A DNA stretch of 64,000 bases from an uncultured Bacilli bacterium. Its GTDB lineage: Bacteria > Bacillota_I > Bacilli_A > RFN20 > CAG-826. The stretch spans positions 111,468 through 175,467 of the forward strand of contig CALVNF010000002.1 of NCBI GenBank assembly GCA_944349595.1. Reading direction: 5' to 3'. Within the stretch, counting starts at the first letter, position 1, and every line of letters starts with the position of its first letter. The translations under genes and the position numbers were made by a program. The notes beneath the pieces were generated by a model that was not told where the DNA came from, ran no database searches, and worked only from the letters and a program-made list of their open reading frames with translations. Below, one piece after another: positions 1-8,911 of the stretch.

Positions 1-2
1 GA

Positions 3-92
3 GCTATGTATATGCAAATGGGAAGAAAACCTTCTGAAGCTCAAATTAGAGCAGTAATGAATAGTGTAAAAAAAGAAACTAAAAGAAAGTAA
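3..92 (+). CDS. yneF: UPF0154 family protein YneF, C-terminal fragment
   Basis: Only the last 29 codons are in the window; the 5' part is cut off by the left edge. Frame 3 reads AMYMQMGRKPSEAQIRAV followed by a lysine-rich tail and a TAA stop. The MQMGRKPSEAQI stretch is the conserved C-terminal signature of the short, single-membrane-segment UPF0154/YneF proteins of Firmicutes and Mollicutes, whose function is unknown. It ends just before a clear terminator. Family assignment rests on this motif from memory, since no more of the protein is visible. Confidence 0.75.
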   Translation, partial: AMYMQMGRKPSEAQIRAVMNSVKKETKRK

Positions 93-102
93 TGATATAA
101 AG

Positions 103-127
103 AAAAGTGCCTTAGTATGGCACTTTT
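103..127. terminator. Bidirectional rho-independent terminator
   Basis: AAAAGTGCC and GGCACTTTT form a 9-bp stem around a 7-base loop and run into a T tract on the + strand. It lies between the converging ends of the yneF fragment and plsY and can serve both. Confidence 0.85.
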
Positions 128-134
128 TTATTTA

Positions 135-872
135 TTAATAATTTACTTTTTCTTCATTTTTAATTAATCTTTGAATATTTTCTTTGTGTCTAAATAATAA
201 TATAAATGTCATTAATGTGACAATAAGTGGATAACTCCAATGCATACTTAACAATTCAGGATTATATAAAAACATTAAATTTATTATTTCTTGACTTGCT
301 GGATAAACTGAATAAGTAATAAATAATATCCAAGAAATTAAACATGCAAATATACTAACAAGAATTGATCCTAGACTAACAATTTTTTTAACTGATATTG
401 TTGTTATAAAAGTTATAAATCCAAAAATTAATTGAAAAATATTTGATGTTCCAAGAGTTCCCATATAAGTTGCAACACCCTTTCCACCTTTAAATTTTAA
501 AAATATAGAATAACAATGTCCTAATATACAGCCAAAAGCAGTAATCCAAATTGATAAATTTAACACATCGTTATATAAATAATTATTTAATTCAGTAAAT
601 TTTAAAATCGAAAACATTATCCAAAATGGAGCAATAGATTTAATCATATCTAATAAAATTACAATAACTCCAGGTAAATACCCTAAAGTTCGAATAACAT
701 TTGTTCCTCCAGGATTATGACTTCCAAAGTCTCTTGGATCTTTTTTGTAGAATATTTTGCCGATGATTACAGCATTTGGAATTGAAGCCCAAAGATAGCC
801 AAACAATAAACTCAATATTGGAATTAAAGAGTTTGCAGCATAAACTAATGTAGGATTTAAATCGTTTAACAT
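135..872 (-). CDS. plsY: Glycerol-3-phosphate acyltransferase PlsY
   Basis: Integral-membrane acyltransferase that moves an acyl group from acyl-phosphate to glycerol-3-phosphate, the first step of phospholipid synthesis. The three family motifs are visible: SHNPGGTNVIRTLG near residue 51, GHCYSIFLKFKGGKGVAT near residue 120 with the GGKGVAT phosphate-binding loop, and HKENIQRL near the C-terminus. Hydrophobic segments recur throughout, as expected for a multi-pass protein. At 245 residues it is longer than the usual 190-215, the extra length being mostly in loops. The gene diverges from parE; a TATGAT element with upstream TG ends 8 bases before the ATG and there is no Shine-Dalgarno, so the mRNA is probably leaderless. 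Confidence 0.95.
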   Translation of the reverse strand: MLNDLNPTLVYAANSLIPILSLLFGYLWASIPNAVIIGKIFYKKDPRDFGSHNPGGTNVIRTLGYLPGVIVILLDMIKSIAPFWIMFSILKFTELNNYLYNDVLNLSIWITAFGCILGHCYSIFLKFKGGKGVATYMGTLGTSNIFQLIFGFITFITTISVKKIVSLGSILVSIFACLISWILFITYSVYPASQEIINLMFLYNPELLSMHWSYPLIVTLMTFILLFRHKENIQRLIKNEEKVNY

Positions 873-880
873 ACTTAAAT

Positions 881-925
881 ATCATATCAAAATTAAATGA
901 TTTTTTTTACATTTTTTGATATAAT
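881..925. promoter_or_regulatory. Divergent extended -10 promoters of plsY and parE
   Basis: On the + strand TGATATAAT (917-925) is an extended -10 element 12 bases before the parE ATG at 938. On the - strand TGATATGAT (889-881) lies 8 bases before the plsY ATG. No good -35 boxes and no Shine-Dalgarno sequences are seen, so both transcripts should begin at or within about 6 bases of the start codon. Confidence 0.7.
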
Positions 926-937
926 TTTATAGTTATT

Positions 938-2905
938 ATGAGTGAAGAAATAAAAAATAAACACACTTACGATGAAAATGATATAGTCGTTTTAGAAGGT
1001 TTAGAAGGTGTTAGAGTAAGACCTGCAATGTATATCGGTAGCACAAATTCAACCGGTTTACATCATTTAGTATGGGAAATTGTCGATAATGCTGTAGATG
1101 AAGCTTTAAATGGTTATGGAAATAAGATTTCTGTGTGTATACATAAAGATGGTTCAATAACTGTATCTGATGAAGGAAGAGGAATTCCTTGTGGAATTCA
1201 TAAAAAAGAAAAAATTCCAACAATTCAATTAATTTTATCAACATTGCATTCTGGTGGTAAATTTAATGACAATGCTTATTCTTCAAGTGCTGGTTTACAC
1301 GGTGTTGGAAGCAGTGTTACAAATGCTTTAAGTGAATTTTTTGATGCAACTGTTTATAGAGATGGAAAAATATATAATATAAGATTTGAAGATGGTGGAA
1401 GAAAATTAGCAAAACCATTAACTATTTTAGGAAACACAACAAAACATGGAACTGTAATAACATTTAAACCTGATCCAAGAATTTTTAGTACGACTGATTT
1501 TAAATATGATGTAATTAAAAATCACTTACAAGAATCTGCGTTTTTATTACAAAATGTTCATTTCAAATTAAAAGATGAAAGAATTAGCAATGAAGAAGTA
1601 GATTTTTATTACAAAGATGGTTTAAGCGAATATATTAAAAATATTAATCAAAATAAAAAACCAATCTCAGATGTCGTCTATTTTGAAGATAATTCTTCTG
1701 ATATTAAAATAAAAATTGCTCTTCAATATTGTAGCGATGATTATAACGAAACAATACTTTCATATGTAAATAATGTAAGAACTAGAGAAGGTGGAACTCA
1801 CGAATCCGGTTTCAAAGTTGCTTTAACAAAAGCAATTAACGATTATGCTGAAGAAAATAAGTTATTAAAAAATAAGCAAAGATTTGAAGCAAATGATGTA
1901 AGACAAGGATTAACAAGTATTATTGCATTAAAAATTCCAGAAAGTAGACTTGAATTTGAAGGTCAAACTAAGGCTAAATTGGGAACTCAAGAAGCAATGT
2001 CAGCTGTTTCAAATTTCTTTTACACATCTTTTACACATTATTTACAAGAAAATAAACAATTTGCAGTTGATATAATTACTAAATGTTTAGAATCTCAAAG
2101 AGAAAGAATTGCAGCTAGAAAAACAAAAGAAGAACTAAGAAATAGTAAAAAATCAAAAAACGATCTCCCATTATCAAATAAATTATGTCAAGCTCAATCA
2201 AAAGATTATAAATTAAACGAATTATTTATTGTTGAAGGTGATTCAGCTGGAGGCAGTGCTAAATTAGCAAGAGATCATATGTATCAAGCAATTCTTCCAC
2301 TTAGAGGAAAACCTTTAAATGTTGATTCTATTTCAACTGAAAAAATGTTAAAAAACGAAGAACTTGGCACACTTATTAATACAATTGGTGCTGGTTATGG
2401 ACAAAATTTTGATGTAAATTCATCAAGATATGGAAAAATTATAATTATGACTGATGCTGATACCGATGGAGCTCATATTCAAACTTTATTATTAACTTTC
2501 TTTTATCATTATATGAGACCGTTAATTATGAATGGCATGGTTTATGTTGCAGTACCTCCATTATATAGAGTTTATAAAGATGATAACAAAAATAAACAAC
2601 AAATTTATTGTTGGAATAATTCTGAATTAGCAGAAGCAAAGAAAAAAATCGGAGCAGGTTATAAAGTTGCTCGATACAAAGGTCTTGGAGAAATGAACCC
2701 TGACCAATTAAAATCAACAACAATGAACAAAAAAACACGTCAATTAATTCGAATATCAATTGAAGATCCTTTATCTGTTGAAAGAAGAATTAGTGTTTTA
2801 ATGGGCAATGATTCTAATGAAAGAAGAAAATGGGTTGAAGAAAATGTTGATTTTAACAAAGTGGACACATTTAAGGATGAGGTAAAATTGAATGGCAAGA
2901 AGTAA
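938..2905 (+). CDS. parE: DNA topoisomerase IV subunit B (ParE)
   Basis: ATPase subunit of topoisomerase IV, which decatenates daughter chromosomes. The GHKL ATPase region is N-terminal: EIVDNAVDEALNGYG (about residues 47-61), DEGRGIP (about 78-84) and GLHGVGSSVTNALS (about 119-132). The TOPRIM domain follows with EGDSAGG near 434 and the metal-binding DTDGAHI near 509. GyrB looks similar; ParE is chosen because the next gene, overlapping by 14 bases, is ParC-like. Length 655 fits ParE. No Shine-Dalgarno; an extended -10 lies just upstream. It sits less than 8 kb from the dif site, a sensible place for a decatenase gene. Confidence 0.9.
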   Translation: MSEEIKNKHTYDENDIVVLEGLEGVRVRPAMYIGSTNSTGLHHLVWEIVDNAVDEALNGYGNKISVCIHKDGSITVSDEGRGIPCGIHKKEKIPTIQLILSTLHSGGKFNDNAYSSSAGLHGVGSSVTNALSEFFDATVYRDGKIYNIRFEDGGRKLAKPLTILGNTTKHGTVITFKPDPRIFSTTDFKYDVIKNHLQESAFLLQNVHFKLKDERISNEEVDFYYKDGLSEYIKNINQNKKPISDVVYFEDNSSDIKIKIALQYCSDDYNETILSYVNNVRTREGGTHESGFKVALTKAINDYAEENKLLKNKQRFEANDVRQGLTSIIALKIPESRLEFEGQTKAKLGTQEAMSAVSNFFYTSFTHYLQENKQFAVDIITKCLESQRERIAARKTKEELRNSKKSKNDLPLSNKLCQAQSKDYKLNELFIVEGDSAGGSAKLARDHMYQAILPLRGKPLNVDSISTEKMLKNEELGTLINTIGAGYGQNFDVNSSRYGKIIIMTDADTDGAHIQTLLLTFFYHYMRPLIMNGMVYVAVPPLYRVYKDDNKNKQQIYCWNNSELAEAKKKIGAGYKVARYKGLGEMNPDQLKSTTMNKKTRQLIRISIEDPLSVERRISVLMGNDSNERRKWVEENVDFNKVDTFKDEVKLNGKK

Positions 2906-5468
2906 AAATAATAAAGTCGTTGAAGAAATTGTTGAAAATATTAATACTTCATCTTTAGATCAAGTAATGGGTGACGATTACTCAATTTATGCTGAAGATG
3001 TCATTAAAAATAGAGCTTTACCTGATGCAAGAGATGGGTTAAAACCAGTCCAAAGACGTATTATTTATTCTATGTATGTTAATGGATATTTTTTCAATAA
3101 GCCAACTAAAAAATGTACCCGTATCGTAGGTGATGTTATGGGTAAATTTCATCCTCACGGTGATTCTTCAATATATGAAGCTCTAGCTAGAATGGCTCAA
3201 GACTGGAAAATTAATATGCCTTTAATTGATTTTCAAGGTAATAAAGGCTCAGTTGATGGTGATGGACCAGCTGCAAGTAGATACACAGAAGCTAGATTAT
3301 CAAAATTAGCAGAAGAATTAGTAGCATCAATTGATAAAGATACTGTTGATATGACTTTAAATTTTGATGATACTGAGCTTGAACCAACTGTTTTACCAGC
3401 ACATTTTCCTAATTTATTTTTAAATGGTTCTGAAGGTATTGCAGTTGCAATTGCAACTGAAATCCCACCACATAATTTAAGAGAATTGATAGATGCAATT
3501 ATTTATAGAATAAATCATAAAACATGTTCAATTGATGATTTATTACAATTTTTAAAAGGCCCTGATTTTCCTACTGGCGGATCAATTTATGATTGTGAAG
3601 AATTAAAAAACATATATAAAAATGGAAAAGGAAGAATTGAAGTTATTTCAAAATACGAAATTATTGAAGAAAAAGACAAAAAATCTATCATAATAAGTGA
3701 AATTCCATATAAAGTTGTTAAAAAAGATTTAGTTTATGCAATTGAAAAAATTAAAGTAAGTCATGAAATTGACGGCATTTTAGATGTAATTGATGCAACA
3801 GAAATGCATTCATTAAAAATAATTGTTGAATTAAAAAAAGATGCTAATGCAGAACTAATTTTAAATTATTTACTTAATAAAACTGATTTGAGAACATATT
3901 ATTCTGTAAATATGTATGCAATAGTTAATGGAAGGCCACAAATAATGACCTTAGATAAATACATTGATACATATATTGCTCATCAAGTTGATGTTTACAC
4001 GCATGAATTCAAATTTGATTTAGCCAAAGACAAAAAAAGAGTTAATATATTAAATGGTTTAGAAAAAGCAATTTCAATTTTAGATGACGTAATTAAAACA
4101 ATTAAAGCTTCGAGCAATAGGCAAGACGTTATTAATAATTTAATGATTAAATATGGATTTGATAATGATCAAGCTGAGTCAATTGCTAATCTTCAATTAT
4201 ATAGATTATCAAATACTGATATAACAAAAATAATAGAAGAACGTGATTCTTTAAATTTAGAAATTAAAGAACTAAATTCCTTACTTTTAGATAGGAAAAA
4301 GCTAGATAGGAGAATTATAGTAGAATTAAAGTCGATTTCTAGTAGATATTCAGTAGATAGAAAAACAAATATAATCGAGAAACAAGAAAAAGTTGAAATT
4401 AATCCAAGAGATTTAATTGTTAAAGAAGACGTTTATGTTGCGATAACATCTGATGGTTATGTAAAACGTTCTTCATTAAAATCATATAAAAGTTCAAATT
4501 CTTTCCTTCCAGGAGTTAAAACTGGTGATAGATTAATTTGCAGGGGCATAAGTAATACTATAAATTACATTTTAGCTTTTACTAATAAAGGAAATTATCT
4601 ACAAATTCCAGTTGATGATATAATTGAAGGAAAGTGGAAAGATGAAGGTAAACATATAAATTATTTAATAAATTTACCTTTTGAAGAAAAAATTATTAAA
4701 TGTTTATCCATTGAAGAATTCTTAAATGATGTTTTAATTGTATCAATAACTAAATTTGGACAAATTAAAAAAACTAGATTATCAGAATTCTATGCTTCAA
4801 GGACATCAAAACCTATTCAAATGATGAAAATGCTTAAAGGTGATGAATTAGTTGATGTTTGTTTTACAACTGGTAATGATAATTTAATGATTTTTACGAC
4901 AAATGGAAGTGTAACATATTTCAACGAGAGCGAGTTAACTATTTATGGCAATAAGACTTCTGGTGTTAAATCAATTAATGGTTTAAAAGATGGGAATTTT
5001 GTTGTAGGTTTATTAAATTATAAAAATAATGAAAAGACTAAAATTTTATTAATTACAGATAAAGGTTGTAAGAAAATAATTGACTCAAGTGATATCGAAT
5101 TAACAAATAGACTTGGCAAAATTTCAAGAGCCTTCAAAGTATTTAAATCAGATGTAAATAATTTAGTTTATATTTCAAAAATTATTGATAAAAATGAACC
5201 TTTCGTTGTTTATATGTTAAACGAAAGGGCAGAATTAAATACAATAGAAATAACAGATTTTAAAAAGAGTAAAAGCGAATATGTTACTTCAGAAAATATA
5301 TCTTCAAAATATACAAAAGCATATATTATCGATTTAGAAAATATCACTAAAGACATTAAAATTGAAAAGGTTTATAATTTAAGCGAAGAAGATAATGATG
5401 ATAATGAAGATAATAAAGCTAAAAATAATTATTCACAGGTGTCTATTTTTGAAGATTTTGGAGATTAA
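2892..5468 (+). CDS. parC: DNA topoisomerase IV subunit A (ParC)
   Basis: DNA-cleaving subunit of topoisomerase IV, partner of ParE. The breakage-reunion domain starts at about residue 40 with RALPDARDGLKPVQRRI, then HPHGDSSIYEA (about 92-102), and the catalytic tyrosine lies in SRYTEARL near residue 126. MAQDWKINMPLIDFQGNKGS is ParC-like rather than GyrA-like. A coiled-coil region (about 380-480) precedes a C-terminal six-bladed repeat domain and an acidic, asparagine-rich tail. Length 858. The start overlaps the end of parE, with GAGG about 8 bases upstream. Serine and glutamate in the HPHGDSSIYEA loop are the residues usually found in quinolone-sensitive enzymes. A degenerate copy of the phased TACTAA array may lie in its codons at 4317-4355. 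Confidence 0.93.
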   Translation: MARSKNNKVVEEIVENINTSSLDQVMGDDYSIYAEDVIKNRALPDARDGLKPVQRRIIYSMYVNGYFFNKPTKKCTRIVGDVMGKFHPHGDSSIYEALARMAQDWKINMPLIDFQGNKGSVDGDGPAASRYTEARLSKLAEELVASIDKDTVDMTLNFDDTELEPTVLPAHFPNLFLNGSEGIAVAIATEIPPHNLRELIDAIIYRINHKTCSIDDLLQFLKGPDFPTGGSIYDCEELKNIYKNGKGRIEVISKYEIIEEKDKKSIIISEIPYKVVKKDLVYAIEKIKVSHEIDGILDVIDATEMHSLKIIVELKKDANAELILNYLLNKTDLRTYYSVNMYAIVNGRPQIMTLDKYIDTYIAHQVDVYTHEFKFDLAKDKKRVNILNGLEKAISILDDVIKTIKASSNRQDVINNLMIKYGFDNDQAESIANLQLYRLSNTDITKIIEERDSLNLEIKELNSLLLDRKKLDRRIIVELKSISSRYSVDRKTNIIEKQEKVEINPRDLIVKEDVYVAITSDGYVKRSSLKSYKSSNSFLPGVKTGDRLICRGISNTINYILAFTNKGNYLQIPVDDIIEGKWKDEGKHINYLINLPFEEKIIKCLSIEEFLNDVLIVSITKFGQIKKTRLSEFYASRTSKPIQMMKMLKGDELVDVCFTTGNDNLMIFTTNGSVTYFNESELTIYGNKTSGVKSINGLKDGNFVVGLLNYKNNEKTKILLITDKGCKKIIDSSDIELTNRLGKISRAFKVFKSDVNNLVYISKIIDKNEPFVVYMLNERAELNTIEITDFKKSKSEYVTSENISSKYTKAYIIDLENITKDIKIEKVYNLSEEDNDDNEDNKAKNNYSQVSIFEDFGD
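4317..4355 (+). repeat. Possible degenerate phased TTAGTA array inside parC
   Basis: Hexamers at 4317, 4328, 4339 and 4350 read ATAGTA, AAAGTC, CTAGTA and TCAGTA, exactly 11 bp apart. Three match TTAGTA at 5 of 6 positions and all four keep the AGT core. This is weak and lies within codons for the linker after the coiled coil; chance is possible. It is listed because the spacing equals that of the clear arrays. Confidence 0.3.
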
Positions 5469-5471
5469 TTA

Positions 5472-6002
5472 GTGTTTAAAAAATTTATTCCTACATTTTA
5501 TGCCAAAAATATATATGAAATTCCAATTGATTTTTTCATCAAACAAAATATTAAAGTAATTTTATTAGATTTGGATAATACTCTTGATGCATATAATTCT
5601 TTTGTTCCATCAGAAAACGCTCAAAATTTGATAAAAAATTTTAAAAAAGAAAATATTAAACCGATTGTAATTTCAAATAATAAATCGAATAGAGTTTCTA
5701 ATTATTGTAAAAGTTTAAATATTGACTTTATTTCTAACTCAATGAAACCATTTGCATTTAAAATAAAAAGATATCTTAAACAATACTCTATAGATAAGAA
5801 AAATGTTATACTAATAGGAGATCAAACAGTCACAGATATTGTTGCTGGAAATAGGGCAAAAATTAAAACAATATTGTGTGATAAACTAGTTGAGATTGAT
5901 CAACCAGTAACTAGATTTAATAGATTTTTTGACAAAAAAATAAGAAATAAATTAAAAAAGAAAAATTTATTAAAAGATTGGAGGAATTATGGGAACAATT
6001 AG
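5472..6002 (+). CDS. yqeG: YqeG family HAD-type phosphatase
   Basis: Small HAD phosphatase of the YqeG/GEP4 family (176 residues), which includes phosphatidylglycerophosphate phosphatases. The HAD nucleophile motif is LDLDNTLDAY at about residues 33-42, motif II is VISNNKS, and motif IV is GDQTVTDIVAGNR at about 116-128, the family hallmark. It starts with GTG three bases after the parC stop and ends overlapping yqeH by 14 bases, so parE-parC-yqeG-yqeH are likely cotranscribed. yqeG-yqeH order is standard in Firmicutes. Whether it dephosphorylates phosphatidylglycerophosphate here is inferred from the family. Confidence 0.9.
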   Translation: MFKKFIPTFYAKNIYEIPIDFFIKQNIKVILLDLDNTLDAYNSFVPSENAQNLIKNFKKENIKPIVISNNKSNRVSNYCKSLNIDFISNSMKPFAFKIKRYLKQYSIDKKNVILIGDQTVTDIVAGNRAKIKTILCDKLVEIDQPVTRFNRFFDKKIRNKLKKKNLLKDWRNYGNN

Positions 6003-7125
6003 AAAAGTATTAAGATGCTATAAGTGTGGAACAATTTTACAAGATAAAGATGAAAATTCACCAGGTTATATTATTTCTGATGTTTATAATAACCACAAAA
6101 GTGAAATACTTTTATGTAATTCTTGTTTTGAAAAAGCTATTTTTAATTCAACTCCAAAAACAAATGAATTTGATGATAAATTCTATTTAATTTTAGAAAA
6201 AGCTAAACAAACTGAATCCTTAGTTGTTTTAGTTATTGATTTATTTTCATTTGAAGGCTCTGTTCCTGAAAGATTCTCTAAAACGCTTGGTGAGACAAAT
6301 GTTATTGTTGTTGCAAATAAAAGAGATACATTATCTCCAAAAATTAAAGATGAAGATATTAAAGCATACGTATATCACAGATTAAGAGTTATTGGATTAA
6401 ATATTCAAAAAGTAATTATTGCTAGTTCATTAAATGATTATAATATTGATCTTTTAACTCAAGAAATAATGAATTATAGAAATAATAAAGATGTTTATTT
6501 AATTGGATTTCAAAATAGTGGTAAAACAACAATTGCTAATGCATTTTTAAGACATTATTCTAACAATACAAATAGATTAATTACTTTAACAGAATTCCCT
6601 GGGACTGATTTGAGAGTTACTGAAATTCCTCTTGATAAAACAACAAACATGTATGATGTTCCAGGCATTAAAACAGATAATCAATTCTATGATATTTGTG
6701 ATAAATCTTTAATTAATACAATATCTCCAAAATCATTAGTTATTCCAAAAAAAGCAATTTTAAATCCAAATAACTCTATTTTTATTGGTGGATTAGCTAG
6801 AATTGATTTATTAGAAGGTAAGAAAACCAATGTTGAAGTATATGTTTCAAATAAAATTCAAGTAAACATTGTAAAAGGTAAAAATTTAGATGAATTATTC
6901 TTTGAAGGGATTAAAAAAGGCTTAAAACCAACTTTAAAAGGATATGATGATTATACTAAATTTGATATTTATGATATAAAAGTTGATGAAGAAGGTTGGA
7001 GAGATATTGGAATTTTAGGTTTAGGATGGATTTCATTTAAAGCTAACAATCAATTATTTAGAGTGACACTACCTAAAGGAGTGTATGTATATCATACAAG
7101 ATCAAAAGTTCATGTTAACAAGTAA
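5989..7125 (+). CDS. yqeH: Ribosome biogenesis GTPase YqeH
   Basis: Circularly permuted GTPase for 30S assembly. An N-terminal zinc finger (CYKCG near residue 10, CNSC near 43) precedes the permuted motifs: NKRD (G4) near 110, an ASS variant of G5 near 145, then the P-loop GFQNSGKTT (G1) near 173 and DVPG (G3) near 222. A C-terminal domain follows. Length 378 is normal. GGAGG lies 5 bases before the ATG inside the end of yqeG. The 3' end overlaps yhbY by 14 bases. aroE, which often sits between yqeH and yhbY in Bacillus, is absent. Confidence 0.95.
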   Translation: MGTIRKVLRCYKCGTILQDKDENSPGYIISDVYNNHKSEILLCNSCFEKAIFNSTPKTNEFDDKFYLILEKAKQTESLVVLVIDLFSFEGSVPERFSKTLGETNVIVVANKRDTLSPKIKDEDIKAYVYHRLRVIGLNIQKVIIASSLNDYNIDLLTQEIMNYRNNKDVYLIGFQNSGKTTIANAFLRHYSNNTNRLITLTEFPGTDLRVTEIPLDKTTNMYDVPGIKTDNQFYDICDKSLINTISPKSLVIPKKAILNPNNSIFIGGLARIDLLEGKKTNVEVYVSNKIQVNIVKGKNLDELFFEGIKKGLKPTLKGYDDYTKFDIYDIKVDEEGWRDIGILGLGWISFKANNQLFRVTLPKGVYVYHTRSKVHVNK

Positions 7126-7405
7126 AGAAAAATCTCAATTAAAACATATTGCCAATTCAAATGGCGTTAACAAATACATTTTAGGAAAAGGCATAATTGA
7201 TGAAAATGTTATTTTAAGTTTGGAAAATGGTCTAAATAAGAATGAACTGATTAAAATAACTATCTTAAAAACATGTCCTTATTCAATAAATGAGCTAGAA
7301 TTAATGCTCATAGATAAATTAAAATGCGAAGTAGTGCAACAAATCGGAAGAAATATTTTAATTTATAAAAAATCAAAAAGAACTGATATTAAACATATTT
7401 TATGA
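7112..7405 (+). CDS. yhbY: RNA-binding protein YhbY (CRM domain)
   Basis: Single CRM-domain protein that associates with pre-50S particles. The ATG at 7112 is chosen over one 27 bases upstream because the family begins MLTxKxKxxLK and this start gives the usual 97 residues. YILGKG near residue 24 is the conserved GxxG-like loop, and EVVQQIGRNILIYKKSK near the end matches the family's VQxIGxxxxLYK. It overlaps yqeH by 14 bases and shares an ATGA with the next gene, indicating translational coupling. Confidence 0.92.
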   Translation: MLTSKEKSQLKHIANSNGVNKYILGKGIIDENVILSLENGLNKNELIKITILKTCPYSINELELMLIDKLKCEVVQQIGRNILIYKKSKRTDIKHIL

Positions 7406-8364
7406 AGAAAATATATTTTTTAACGACATTTAAAAACAATATTATATTAGAACTTTATAAAATACATAAAATAACATCAAAATTTGATAATAATTCATTG
7501 ATAAAAATATTTATTTATCAAGAAGATTTTAACGATGAATCAAAAGAAAAAATTTCAAATATTTTTTCTTTGTTATTCAATAAAAAAACAAATTATAAAA
7601 TATATTTTATAAATACATTAGAAAATATATATAAAAATAATAAAATTATTATTAATGATTTTACTTATTTTTATTCAAGTATTAAATTAAATGTTCATAA
7701 AAGAAGTGATTATATATTTTATAAAATAACAAATTATAAGTCTCAATCATTTTATAAACGTTTTTATAAATTACCTTATGATTTAATTTATTATTTATCA
7801 AAGAATAAATTAGATTACTTTAAAGAGGTAAGTTCGTATTTGGATGATAAAAGATATAATCATTCATTATCGGTAGCTAATCTTGCATATAATATTGCAT
7901 TAAATAATAGACTAAAACGTCCATTAAAGTATTTTTTAGCCGGCATTTTACACGATATTGGTAAAAATATTAATATGGAATTGCAAGAATCAATAATGAA
8001 TAAATATTTTAAAAAATATATTAATTTAAATAAGTATATTTATCATCAATTTGTTTCATATTACTTAATTAAAAATAAATTTAATATTAAAGATAAAAAC
8101 ATATTAAATGCTGTTTTATATCATACAACCGGAAATAAAAATATGGATTCTTTATCTAAAATAGTTTATTTAAGCGATAAAATTGAACCAACAAGAGGTT
8201 ATGATTCATCTGAAATGATAAAACAGAGTATGTTAAATTACAAAAATGGATTTATTATTGTTTTAGAAGATTCAATTAAATATTATAATAATAACAACAT
8301 AGATTATCACAATAAATTAACTGATGGTTGTATAAAAAAATATTTAAAAGGAGAAAAAGAGTGA
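7402..8364 (+). CDS. yqeK: YqeK-type HD phosphohydrolase with degenerate NadD-like N-terminus
   Basis: The C-terminal half (about 150-315) is a YqeK HD domain: RYNHSLSVANLAY, AGILHDIGKN with the metal-binding HD pair, VLYHTTGN, and DKIEPTRGYD. YqeK proteins hydrolyse Ap4A symmetrically to ADP. The N-terminal 145 residues occupy the place of NadD (nicotinate mononucleotide adenylyltransferase), which in Firmicutes precedes or is fused to yqeK. Its ending, YKSQSFYKRF then LPYDLIYYLSKNKLDY, resembles the NadD C-terminus, but the GxFDPxHxGH nucleotide-binding loop and the SSTxxR motif are missing. I read it as a decayed NadD domain, so NAD synthesis by this protein is unlikely. The start overlaps yhbY (ATGA) and the stop overlaps rsfS (GTGA). 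Confidence 0.85.
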   Translation: MKKIYFLTTFKNNIILELYKIHKITSKFDNNSLIKIFIYQEDFNDESKEKISNIFSLLFNKKTNYKIYFINTLENIYKNNKIIINDFTYFYSSIKLNVHKRSDYIFYKITNYKSQSFYKRFYKLPYDLIYYLSKNKLDYFKEVSSYLDDKRYNHSLSVANLAYNIALNNRLKRPLKYFLAGILHDIGKNINMELQESIMNKYFKKYINLNKYIYHQFVSYYLIKNKFNIKDKNILNAVLYHTTGNKNMDSLSKIVYLSDKIEPTRGYDSSEMIKQSMLNYKNGFIIVLEDSIKYYNNNNIDYHNKLTDGCIKKYLKGEKE

Positions 8365-8696
8365 ATAAAAATAAAGTAAATTCTATTATTAAATATCTTG
8401 AATCAAAAAAATGCTATAACATAGATTATTATGATTTAAAAAATAAAAACTTTATCTTTGATCAATGCGTTGTAGCTACATGTCTAAATGCACGACATTT
8501 AAATTCTATTAAAGATGAATTAGAAGATTTCTTATCACAAAAAAAAGTTTCAATTCATCATGTAGAAGGTAAAAATGAATCAGGTTGGATAATTATTGAT
8601 TGTAACGAAATTATTTTCCATTTATTTACTGAAGATGAAAGAAATAGAATAAAACTAGATGAATTATTCAATTATAGTTTTGAAAACGTTAAATAA
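8361..8696 (+). CDS. rsfS: Ribosome silencing factor RsfS
   Basis: RsfS/DUF143 protein that binds L14 and blocks subunit joining when nutrients are short. The GTG at 8361 is chosen because AAAAGGAG lies 6-13 bases upstream and the start overlaps the yqeK stop as GTGA; it gives 111 residues, the usual size. Family features are the DQCVVATCLNARHLNSI segment, HHVEGKNESGWIIIDC and IIFHLFTEDER. It is the last gene of the + strand run and is followed by a terminator and the dif site. Confidence 0.93.
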   Translation: MNKNKVNSIIKYLESKKCYNIDYYDLKNKNFIFDQCVVATCLNARHLNSIKDELEDFLSQKKVSIHHVEGKNESGWIIIDCNEIIFHLFTEDERNRIKLDELFNYSFENVK

Positions 8697-8717
8697 TCTT
8701 ATATTTTAAGAAAAATA

Positions 8718-8746
8718 AAAATAGAGAAGTTTAATTCTCTATTTTT
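8718..8746 (+). terminator. Rho-independent terminator of the parE-rsfS operon
   Basis: AAATAGAGA and TCTCTATTT pair around a short loop and run into a T-rich tract, about 20 bases after the rsfS stop. Confidence 0.8.
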
Positions 8747-8759
8747 AAATTGATATTTT

Positions 8760-8787
8760 ACTTCGTATAATGTTTATTATGTTAACT
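8760..8787 (+). other. dif: Chromosome dimer resolution site dif
   Basis: A 28-bp site with left arm ACTTCGTATAA, 6-bp centre TGTTTA and right arm TTATGTTAACT. By my recollection of the B. subtilis dif it matches at 23 of 28 positions, and the right arm matches the E. coli XerD-binding arm TTATGTTAAAT at 10 of 11. It lies in a non-coding gap exactly where gene direction flips from + (left) to - (right), the arrangement expected at a replication terminus, and 2-3 kb from xerD. The arms are not mirror images, which suits a two-recombinase (XerC/XerD) system. Confidence 0.88.
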
Positions 8788-8911
8788 AATAATAAATAAA
8801 ACCACGTGTTCATCGTGATTTTAAAAAATATATTTAATATGATTATGATTTCTAAATTTAAATAATTTAATTATTTATATGAGTTTTCCACATAAAAATA
8901 AGAAATTTAAT

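Noticed and set aside
938..5468. Possible gyrB/gyrA instead of parE/parC.
   Set aside because: The A-subunit segment SSIYEALARMAQDW followed by NMPLIDFQGNKGS is of the ParC type, and there is no GyrA-box region recognised at the C-terminus.
8760..8773. Fourteen bases ACTTCGTATAATGT identical to part of loxP.
   Set aside because: The rest of loxP is absent and the site matches dif over all 28 bases at the expected location; the likeness reflects common tyrosine-recombinase arm design.
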